Positions 7,765-14,198 of a DNA stretch of 29,006 nucleotides are shown one piece after another (positions within the stretch are counted from its first letter, which is position 1; each line of letters opens with the position of its first letter). A program made the position numbers and the translations under genes. Source of the stretch: JANPEZ01 sp031423155 (GTDB lineage: Bacteria > Actinomycetota > UBA4738 > HRBIN12); the NCBI GenBank assembly GCA_031423155.1, contig JANPEZ010000133.1, positions 1 through 29,006 of the forward strand, read 5' to 3'. Under the pieces are notes generated by a model that was given only the letters and a program-made list of their open reading frames with translations, was not told where the DNA came from and did no database searches.

Positions 7765-9195
7765 ATGGAACTGCTGATGCTCGGGGGGCAGACCTCCGCT
7801 TCCGCCGACGGCAAGACCTTCGAGGTGATCGAGCCGGGAACCGCGGCTCCGATGGCCGAGGTTGCGGAAGCCGGTCCGCAGGATGCCGCCCTGGCGGTCA
7901 CCGCGGCCGCGAAGGCTTTCGCCGAGGGCGCCTGGCCACGGATGAGCGCGCGCGAGCGCGGACGCGTCTTGACCAAGGCCTCCTTCCTGATCCGTGAACG
8001 CCAGGAGGAGCTGGCCGTGCTCGAGGCCCGCAACGGCGGCAAGCCGATCTCCTCGGCCCGCGCCGAGATCGACATAGCGGCCAACGTCTTCGAGTACTGG
8101 GGCGGCGCGGCGAACAAGATCACCGGCGAGACCATCCCGATCGTCCCTCCGGGCATCGACGTGACGCTGCGGGAACCCGTCGGGGTCTGCGCGCTGATCA
8201 CTCCGTGGAACTTCCCGGCCGTGATCGCGTCCTGGAAGATCGCGCCGGCGCTCGCATGTGGGAACACCGCGATCGTCAAGCCGGCTTCGCAGACGCCTCT
8301 CACCGCGCTCGCACTCGCGCGGATCCTCGCTGAGGCCGGCTTGCCGGACGGCGCTCTCAGCGTGATCCCTGGTCCGGGCTCGACCACGGCCGCCGCGTTG
8401 ATCTCCGATCCCCGCGTTTCCAAGATCTCGTTCACCGGGTCGACGGAAGTCGGCACGCGCGTGATGCAAGCTGCGGCTCAGAACATCACGCGCGTTTCGC
8501 TGGAGCTCGGCGGGAAGTCGGCCAACGTCGTCTTCTCCGATGCCGACATGGATCTCTGCGTAGCCAAGTCCGTCTGGTCGGTATTCGACAACGCCGGCCA
8601 GGACTGCTGCGCCCGGTCGCGTTCGTTCGTCCAGCGCGCCGTATACGAGGACTTCATCGAGCGCTTCGCCGCCGCCGTCGACGCCATCGTGGTCGGCGCC
8701 CCCCTGGAGGAGGCGACCGAGATGGGTCCGCTCATCTCCGAGGGCCAGCGCGCCACCTCGCTCGAGTACCTGGAGATCGGATCGGCCGAAGGGGCTCGCC
8801 GGGTCACCGGCGGACAGGTACCCGACGAACCGGGCTACTTCATGCGCCCGGCGGTCCTGGCCGACGTGGCCAACGATATGCGCGTCGCGCAGGAGGAGAT
8901 CTTCGGTCCGGTCGCCTGCGTGATCCCGTTCGATACTGAAGACGAGGCGATCCGGCTCGCCAACGACTCTCCATACGGCCTGTCGGGCAGCATCTGGACG
9001 CGCGACCTCGCACGCGCCATCCGAGTTGCCAAGTCGATCCGCAGCGGCAACCTCAGTGTCAATTCGTCCTCGAGCGTCCATACGGAGGCGCCTTTCGGCG
9101 GGTACAAGCAGAGCGGCTTCGGCCGCGAGATGGGCATGCACGCCGTGAATCTCTACACGGAGGTCAAGAACATCTACTTCTCCTCGGAGGGATGA
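7765..9195 (+). CDS. NAD(P)-dependent aldehyde dehydrogenase
   Basis: A 476-aa ALDH-superfamily enzyme, slightly shorter than the usual 490-500. Key residues are Asn149 in PWNF (oxyanion hole), Lys172 in VKP (cofactor), FTGSTEVG at 223-230, the general base Glu247 in LELGGKS, and the nucleophile Cys281 in GQDCCARS. The Cys-Cys pair at the active site occurs in several betaine-aldehyde and aminobutyraldehyde dehydrogenase subgroups, but I cannot fix the substrate. It oxidises an aldehyde to a carboxylate in the cytosol. The histidine kinase starts four bases after its stop, so the two form one transcript. It could remove the aldehyde left by the aldolase of the first operon, or an aldehyde made from an imported amine. 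Confidence 0.92.
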   Translation: MELLMLGGQTSASADGKTFEVIEPGTAAPMAEVAEAGPQDAALAVTAAAKAFAEGAWPRMSARERGRVLTKASFLIRERQEELAVLEARNGGKPISSARAEIDIAANVFEYWGGAANKITGETIPIVPPGIDVTLREPVGVCALITPWNFPAVIASWKIAPALACGNTAIVKPASQTPLTALALARILAEAGLPDGALSVIPGPGSTTAAALISDPRVSKISFTGSTEVGTRVMQAAAQNITRVSLELGGKSANVVFSDADMDLCVAKSVWSVFDNAGQDCCARSRSFVQRAVYEDFIERFAAAVDAIVVGAPLEEATEMGPLISEGQRATSLEYLEIGSAEGARRVTGGQVPDEPGYFMRPAVLADVANDMRVAQEEIFGPVACVIPFDTEDEAIRLANDSPYGLSGSIWTRDLARAIRVAKSIRSGNLSVNSSSSVHTEAPFGGYKQSGFGREMGMHAVNLYTEVKNIYFSSEG

Positions 9196-9199
9196 GGAC

Positions 9200-10864
9200 T
9201 TGAGCCAAGCACCGAGCCGCCGCGACGCGATCTTGGAGTCGGTCGCTTTCGCCGCGGGACGATTCCTGGAGGCTGACGACTGGACCGAGGGCATCGGTGA
9301 GGTGCTGGCCCGGCTGGGCGAGGCGGCCGAAGCGAGCCGCGTCTACATCTTCAAGTCCGGCGTCGATCCCGACGGCGCGCACACGACCAGTCAGATCTAC
9401 GAGTGGTGCGCCCCCGGCATCCACCCCGAGATCGACAACCCCGTGATGCAGAACCAGCGTTGGGGCGATGCAGGTCTGGGTCGCTGGCTGGAGGTCATGT
9501 CTGCCGGCGCGATCATTCAGGGGCTGATCCGGGAGTTCCCGCAGGCCGAGCGGGACTTCCTTGAGCCGCAGGGCATCTTCTCGATCATCATCGTCCCGAT
9601 CCTGGTGAACAAGCAGTGGTGGGGCAACATCGGATTCGACGATTGCGTTCGCGAGAGGAGTTGGACCAGCGCCGAGTCCGATGCCCTGCGGATCGCGGCC
9701 AGCACCCTGGGTGCCGCCATCGCACGCCGCGAGACCGAGCGAAGCCGCCGCCAGGCCGAAGATCTCTACAAGACGCTCGTCGAGCAGATCCCCGCCGTCG
9801 TCTACATCAACGAGCCCACGCACGAGTACAGGGCCCTCTACACGAGTCCCGCGGTCGAGGAGATATTCGGAGTGACGGCAAGCGCCTATCGAGAAGAGTT
9901 CCTCTGGGAGAAGATGATCCATCCCCAGGACCGCGAACGCGTTGTGGACGAGGACGCCCGCACGGACGAAACCCTCGAGCCCTTCCGCATCGAGTACCGC
10001 ATGGTTCGCCCCGACGGTCGCATTGTGTGGGTTCGGGACGAGGCCGAGATCGTCCGGGATGAGCGCGGCGATCCGAAGTTCTGGAGCGGCGTGATGTTCG
10101 ACATCACGAGCCTCAAGCTCGCCGAGCAGGAACTGGAACACGCGCTCGATCTCGAGCGGGAGGCCACCGCGAGACTGCGCGCCCTGGACGAGATGAAGAA
10201 CACGTTCCTGCAAGCCGTCTCGCACGATCTGAGGACTCCCCTGGCGACGGTCCTGGGAAGCGCTGTGATGCTCGACAGCCCGGACGTGCAGTTGTCCGAC
10301 GAGGACTCTCGGGACCTGGTTCATCGCATCGCAGTGAACGCTCAGAAGCTCTCGCGACTCATCACGGACCTGCTCGATCTGGACCGGCTCTCCAGCGGAG
10401 CCCTGGAGCCGAAGCGGGAGCCCGTCGACCTCGCCCGGTTGGTCGCGAGGGTCGTTGCCGAGTCGGAGGTGTTGATCGGCCGCTCGATCCAGACCGAGGT
10501 CTCCAGGTTCGTCGTAGAACTGGACGCTCCGAAGGTCGAGAGGATCATCGAGAACCTGCTGGTCAACGCGGCGAGGCACACGCCGAAAGAAGCCGGTATC
10601 TGGGTGATCGTTGAGCCGTCAGATGGGGGGGCGCTGATCCGCGTCGACGATGAGGGCCCTGGGATCCCGGTGGAGATGCGTGACTCGATCTTCGACGCTT
10701 TCGAGCGCGGACCGACGCCGTCTGCGCATGCGCCGGGCAGCGGGATCGGTCTCACGCTCGTCGCTCGCTTCGCCGAACTTCACGGCGGACGCGCATGGGT
10801 CGAGGAGCGGCCGGGGGGCGGCTCGTCGTTCCGGGTATCCCTTCCGGGGGATGCGCAGAGCTAG
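9200..10864 (+). CDS. Soluble GAF-PAS sensor histidine kinase
   Basis: A 554-aa kinase with no hydrophobic segments, hence cytosolic. A GAF domain spans about residues 10-175 and a PAS_3-type domain about 188-310 (HPQDR at 241-245, then the PDGRIVWVRDEAE region). A short coiled coil leads to the HisKA dimerisation domain with the phosphorylatable His342 in SHDLRTPL. The ATPase domain has the N box around Asn452/Asn456, the G1 box DDEGPGIP at 483-490 and the G2 box GSGIGLTL at 513-520. The start is TTG, supported by GGAGG at 9186-9190 inside the end of the aldehyde dehydrogenase gene. No response regulator lies nearby, so it is an orphan kinase. Co-transcription with a metabolic enzyme suggests it senses a small molecule or redox state tied to that pathway. 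Confidence 0.92.
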   Translation: MSQAPSRRDAILESVAFAAGRFLEADDWTEGIGEVLARLGEAAEASRVYIFKSGVDPDGAHTTSQIYEWCAPGIHPEIDNPVMQNQRWGDAGLGRWLEVMSAGAIIQGLIREFPQAERDFLEPQGIFSIIIVPILVNKQWWGNIGFDDCVRERSWTSAESDALRIAASTLGAAIARRETERSRRQAEDLYKTLVEQIPAVVYINEPTHEYRALYTSPAVEEIFGVTASAYREEFLWEKMIHPQDRERVVDEDARTDETLEPFRIEYRMVRPDGRIVWVRDEAEIVRDERGDPKFWSGVMFDITSLKLAEQELEHALDLEREATARLRALDEMKNTFLQAVSHDLRTPLATVLGSAVMLDSPDVQLSDEDSRDLVHRIAVNAQKLSRLITDLLDLDRLSSGALEPKREPVDLARLVARVVAESEVLIGRSIQTEVSRFVVELDAPKVERIIENLLVNAARHTPKEAGIWVIVEPSDGGALIRVDDEGPGIPVEMRDSIFDAFERGPTPSAHAPGSGIGLTLVARFAELHGGRAWVEERPGGGSSFRVSLPGDAQS

Positions 10865-10878
10865 CAACCGCTGTCGGC

Positions 10879-10887
10879 TGCTAGATT
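10879..10887 (+). promoter_or_regulatory. Extended -10 promoter of greA, probably leaderless
   Basis: TGCTAGATT: an extended -10 (TGn plus TAGATT at 10882-10887) with no good -35. The start codon ATG at 10895 lies seven bases after the box and has no Shine-Dalgarno sequence, which points to a leaderless transcript. Confidence 0.55.
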
Positions 10888-10894
10888 CGCTCGC

Positions 10895-11431
10895 ATGGTC
10901 GAACTGCCCGAAGAGCTTCGCAATCGCCCTCCTCGCAAGCAGGGTCACGAGCCGACCTCCACCCTCACCCTGGCCGCGTACCAGCGTGTGAAGGCTGAAC
11001 TGGACGCGTTGGTGATCGGTGGTCGAGATCACATAGCCGAGCGTCTGAAGGCGGCGCGCGAACACGGCGACATCCGCGAGAACGCTGAGTACGACGCCGC
11101 GAAGAACGAACAAGGCCTGATGGAGGCACGTATCCGGGTCCTGCAGCATATGGTCCGCGACCCCGAGATCATCGAGGCCCCCGAGTCCAGTGACGAGGTC
11201 GGCCCGGGGATGCTCGTCACGATCCGCCCGTTGGACGAGGACGACCCGGATGAGGAAACCTATCTGCTCGCCCTTCAGGCCGAGGAACGGGCCGCGGGCG
11301 CGCGAACCGTCACGACGACATCTCCGCTGGGCAAGGCGCTGATGGGCGCACGGGTCGACCAAGAGATCCTGTACGAGGCTCCGGGTGGGGATTTCCGCTA
11401 CGTCGTCGTCCGCTTCGACCCTCACGGATAG
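10895..11431 (+). CDS. greA: Transcription elongation factor GreA/GreB family
   Basis: A 178-aa Gre factor that rescues backtracked RNA polymerase by stimulating transcript cleavage. The coiled-coil N-terminal domain ends in the acidic tip HGDIRENAEYDAAKNEQ (Asp59, Glu62), matching the residues that coordinate magnesium in the polymerase secondary channel. The C-terminal FKBP-like domain holds TSPLGKALMG at 142-151 and an APGG turn at 162-165. About 18 extra residues precede the usual start of the coiled coil, and the C-terminal domain carries an acidic insertion (LDEDDPDEET, 113-122) that is longer than in classic GreA. The gene is followed nine bases later by the phosphatidyltransferase. 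The call is firm; GreA rather than a GreA-like paralogue is likely but not proven. Confidence 0.9.
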   Translation: MVELPEELRNRPPRKQGHEPTSTLTLAAYQRVKAELDALVIGGRDHIAERLKAAREHGDIRENAEYDAAKNEQGLMEARIRVLQHMVRDPEIIEAPESSDEVGPGMLVTIRPLDEDDPDEETYLLALQAEERAAGARTVTTTSPLGKALMGARVDQEILYEAPGGDFRYVVVRFDPHG

Positions 11432-11440
11432 GCGCGCCTA

Positions 11441-12097
11441 GTGTCCGAGCCCGGCAGACCTGAGGCTCCAAGGGTCCGGGACATGCCCGACCCTCGTGAG
11501 AACCCCAGCGTCGCAGGAAGCACGATGACGCGGCTGTTCGGCTGGCCCTACAAAGCCATCCTGGCCGGTCTGTATCGGATGGGTGTTCGCCCATGGCAGC
11601 TAACGCTCGCCTCGCTGGCGATCAACGTGGCAGCCGGTGTGCTGCTCGTGCGGGGCGAACGGTTACTGCCGGCGGCGCTGTTGATCCCGGCCGGGCTTGC
11701 GGATGTCTTCGACGGGTCGATCGCCCGTCTGCGCGGGGAGGACAAGCGTGCGGGCGCCTTCATGGATTCGGTCCTGGACCGGGTTGCCGACGCGATCGTC
11801 TTCTCCTGCCTTTTCTGGTCGCTCGCAGCTCAGGGGAGGGACTTCGACGCCGCCCTGGCATTGGTGACCCTGATCGTGACCTTGTTGGTAAGTCACCTTC
11901 GCGCCGAGGCCGAGGCCGCCGGGATCTCTCTCAGCGAAGGGTTGTTCCAGCGGCTCGAGAGATACATCGCCACGATCGTCGGGCTTGCCGTCCCGGGAGC
12001 TCTCCGGCCAGTTCTGATACTTCTGGCAGGACTCGGCGGCGTAACCGTGCTTCAACGGTCCTACTCGGCCGTTCGCCGCTTGAGTGCGAGAGCCTGA
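11441..12097 (+). CDS. CDP-alcohol phosphatidyltransferase family membrane protein
   Basis: A membrane enzyme, 218 aa from the GTG at 11441, that joins a CDP-diacylglycerol or related CDP-lipid to an alcohol in phospholipid synthesis. The full family signature is present: Asp88, Asp91-Gly92, Ala95-Arg96, Gly105, Asp109 and Asp113. These residues bind the metal ions and CDP. About five or six hydrophobic helices follow. The head-group substrate (glycerol phosphate, inositol phosphate or another) cannot be told from the sequence. The start is uncertain: the first 28 residues are polar and have lower third-position GC, and an ATG at 11525 with AGGAAG close upstream gives a more usual N-terminus. 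The gene lies between greA and the Rieske gene on one probable transcript. Confidence 0.82.
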   Translation: MSEPGRPEAPRVRDMPDPRENPSVAGSTMTRLFGWPYKAILAGLYRMGVRPWQLTLASLAINVAAGVLLVRGERLLPAALLIPAGLADVFDGSIARLRGEDKRAGAFMDSVLDRVADAIVFSCLFWSLAAQGRDFDAALALVTLIVTLLVSHLRAEAEAAGISLSEGLFQRLERYIATIVGLAVPGALRPVLILLAGLGGVTVLQRSYSAVRRLSARA

Positions 12098-12108
12098 AGG
12101 GGGACCCG

Positions 12109-12435
12109 TTGGATTACATCCGAGTAGGCGCACTCGCGGAGGTACCCGACGGTGAGGTTCGCTCCTTCGAGATCCCCTACGGTCGCGTGGCGGTCGCTCA
12201 CGTCGAGAACCGCCTCTTCGCTTTCGGCGACGAGTGCACCCATCAGGGCTGCTCTCTTGCCGAGGGCGAACTCAACGACCGTGACACGACTGTCGAGTGC
12301 CCCTGCCACGCAAGTGTCTTCGACGTCGAAAGCGGAGAACCGCTCGAAGGTCCCGCGTCTGACCCGGTACCAGTGTTCTCCGTGCGGTCTGTCGACGGCT
12401 GGATAGAGATCGCAGCCACGCCCACGGTCGAGTAG
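12109..12435 (+). CDS. Small Rieske-type [2Fe-2S] ferredoxin
   Basis: A 108-aa stand-alone Rieske protein. The cluster ligands are Cys43 and His45 in CTHQGC, and Cys64 and His67 in CPCH. The size and lack of other domains match the ferredoxin components of ring-hydroxylating dioxygenases and the small subunits of assimilatory nitrite reductases, which pass single electrons in the cytosol. It starts with TTG at 12109, preceded by GAAGGGGGA just after the phosphatidyltransferase stop. No oxygenase or reductase partner lies in the window, so its redox partner is unknown. It ends the greA transcript just before the hairpin at 12453. Confidence 0.88.
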   Translation: MDYIRVGALAEVPDGEVRSFEIPYGRVAVAHVENRLFAFGDECTHQGCSLAEGELNDRDTTVECPCHASVFDVESGEPLEGPASDPVPVFSVRSVDGWIEIAATPTVE

Positions 12436-12452
12436 CTGCCCGAGCCCTCTGT

Positions 12453-12488
12453 CGCGATCGGCCGGGCGTTTCCGCCCGGCCGATCGCG
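12453..12488. terminator. Perfect 16-bp hairpin between convergent genes
   Basis: CGCGATCGGCCGGGCG (12453-12468), a four-base TTTC loop, and its exact complement (12473-12488). It lies in the 78-base gap between the Rieske gene and the convergent lysyl-oxidase gene and would fold on either transcript. No U-tract follows on either side, so it is a stem-only terminator or RNA-stabilising element rather than a textbook intrinsic terminator. Confidence 0.7.
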
Positions 12489-12513
12489 TTCGTCAACTAA
12501 GAGCCGTGCCGGC

Positions 12514-14043
12514 TCAGTAGCAGTAGTAGCAGTACTCCGTGTCGATCCCGTGCCAGGGGTGAACGACGACGTGGCGGCCGATGCCTTCGCCTCGGATCGA
12601 CACCTTCCGGTCGACGATGTTGTTCGTTGAATCGCGCTCGTACAGGTTCCCGTTCGGGTTGGCCTCAACGCGGACGAAGTACCGGCCGTTTGGAAGATCC
12701 GTGATGTCGAAGGACTGCCCCGGCACCCACTGGGTGTAGGTGTCGCCCCATCCGGCGTCCAGGGTCTCGCGCACCCAGATCGCCGATTCCCCTCCGCACG
12801 CCGTTCCCAGGCCGATCGAGGACGGCAGCCAGTTCGCACCGGGCTGGGTCAGGTCGATCGCATCGGTAGGTACGAGACAGAACGCCTCCTTCGTGCTGCG
12901 CACGACCAGAGTCCCAGTCGAATCCAGCAGCGAGTAGCCAGCGAAGTCCTGGAAATGCCAGTGCGTGTGGCCGTCGCGCTCGTCGTACTCCATCGTTCCG
13001 ACGGGTGCTCGTCCCACCACGGCTTCATTCTCGTAGAAGTACTGGTATGCATCCATGACATCGGTGTCGGGTTGACGGTAGCCCTCAACCATCAGCGGCG
13101 AGGGCCCCTCGTTCCAGACATTGGCCGAGAACGTCAGGTACTGAGAACCGTTCCTACGGAACGAGATGCCGATGTTCCATGGTGGCAAGACCTGAAGGTC
13201 CGGCAGCGAAGCCGGATCGGGGCTCGTCGTTACCGGGACACCCATCGTGGGGCTCTGCCCGGCCGGTTCGAGGCTGTTGCTGCTCTTGGCAGCGCCTGCC
13301 AAGCGTCCGCCGCGGCCGTAGCAGGGCCAATGGCAGCGGCGATCGGTGACGATTGTTACCCCCACCTGGACGGTGCCGTCCGTCTCCGAGATGCCGAACA
13401 GGCTGCGGTATTCGGAGCCGATCGCGACGTCCACGGTGAAGTGCCCGTCCTTGCCCATGAAGTAGGTGACCGGGGCCTCACCGTAGTAGCCGTAGTAGTA
13501 GCCGTACGGGTCGAAGGCGTTCAAGGACCATCCCTGGTCGATGCCCCAGACATTGCCGAGGGCGAGCGGGTTACCCCCGCAACCGTAGTAGGGGAATCTG
13601 GATCGGTCGGGGCCGGAGTCATCGATGCGCTGACGCCCGTACATGGCCGGGCAGAACGTCTGTGTCGCATTCAGCCGGACCACATCGTTGGAGTTCGTGA
13701 CTGTGACGTCGAAGAAGTTGGCAAGGCCGTTCCAGCCGTCTGCGGTTCCGTCCGGAAGGGTCTGGATCGGCACTCCGCCGTCCCATTGAGTCACCACTAT
13801 GGGGTGGTCGTAGTCCTGCCGAGCGGCCTGCAGCTCGAAGTCCCCGTTGACGGCGGCCGCGTAGACGCCGATATCGAGAGGAACCGGCCACGGTCCCCTG
13901 CGGTAGATCGTGACTTCCGCCTGGGCCCGCACGAGCCTTAGCGTCGGACCGCCGTTGGCGCTCGCAGGCGCCTGGGCCAGGGTTGCGACCATGGAAGTAG
14001 CCGTCACCAGTGCGGCGAGGGCACGGTAGGAAGGTCGGGCCAT
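12514..14043 (-). CDS. Secreted lysyl-oxidase-family copper protein
   Basis: A 509-aa exported protein. Residues 1-29 form a signal peptide ending in APASA. Residues 30-280 form an N-terminal domain I do not recognise, with a Tyr-rich loop (DPYGYYYGYYGEA, 178-190). From about 282 the sequence follows the lysyl oxidase catalytic domain: DLQVLPP, then the copper motif His359, His361, His363 in GHTHWHF, then KEAFCL with Lys385, the likely lysine of the lysine tyrosylquinone cofactor, and Tyr436 in DTYTQW as its tyrosine partner. FDITDLPNGRYFVRVEANPNG and the STNN motif near 472-475 match the end of that domain. The enzyme would oxidise primary amines or peptidyl lysine to aldehydes outside the cell, releasing ammonia and peroxide. 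The tail ends in EYCYYCY. The ATG at 14043 has GAAAGGGG upstream. Confidence 0.85.
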   Translation of the reverse strand: MARPSYRALAALVTATSMVATLAQAPASANGGPTLRLVRAQAEVTIYRRGPWPVPLDIGVYAAAVNGDFELQAARQDYDHPIVVTQWDGGVPIQTLPDGTADGWNGLANFFDVTVTNSNDVVRLNATQTFCPAMYGRQRIDDSGPDRSRFPYYGCGGNPLALGNVWGIDQGWSLNAFDPYGYYYGYYGEAPVTYFMGKDGHFTVDVAIGSEYRSLFGISETDGTVQVGVTIVTDRRCHWPCYGRGGRLAGAAKSSNSLEPAGQSPTMGVPVTTSPDPASLPDLQVLPPWNIGISFRRNGSQYLTFSANVWNEGPSPLMVEGYRQPDTDVMDAYQYFYENEAVVGRAPVGTMEYDERDGHTHWHFQDFAGYSLLDSTGTLVVRSTKEAFCLVPTDAIDLTQPGANWLPSSIGLGTACGGESAIWVRETLDAGWGDTYTQWVPGQSFDITDLPNGRYFVRVEANPNGNLYERDSTNNIVDRKVSIRGEGIGRHVVVHPWHGIDTEYCYYCY

Positions 14044-14129
14044 CTCGTTCCCCTTTCGGATGCTTGAGGGCGCTTCCTGCGCCCGCCGTGGTTGAGGACG
14101 TACGTAAGGACCAAGAGGTTCCGTGTCGG

Positions 14130-14160
14130 TTGGCCAAGACTAGCCCACCGGAGTTAGGCT
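14130..14160 (+). promoter_or_regulatory. Candidate promoter of the trpB2-like gene
   Basis: TTGGCC (14130-14135), a 19-base spacer and TAGGCT (14155-14160). The leader would be about 32 bases and includes AGAGGAGG (14183-14190) before the ATG at 14199. The spacing is slightly long, so the call is moderate. Nothing else is seen in the 155-base divergent region apart from the ribosome binding site of the lysyl oxidase gene. Confidence 0.45.
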
Positions 14161-14198
14161 CGCGTCTCGAATCTTCCGAACAAGAGGAGGTACTTCCC

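Noticed and set aside
7615..9294. A minus-strand frame continuing the hydroxyacid dehydrogenase to 886 residues, antisense to the aldehyde dehydrogenase.
   Set aside because: It is open because of the GC-rich third positions of the plus-strand gene, has no domain, and a good start with TGGAGG exists at 7614.
9164..10579. A 471-residue minus-strand frame across the histidine kinase.
   Set aside because: Antisense shadow; the kinase is complete with all its boxes.
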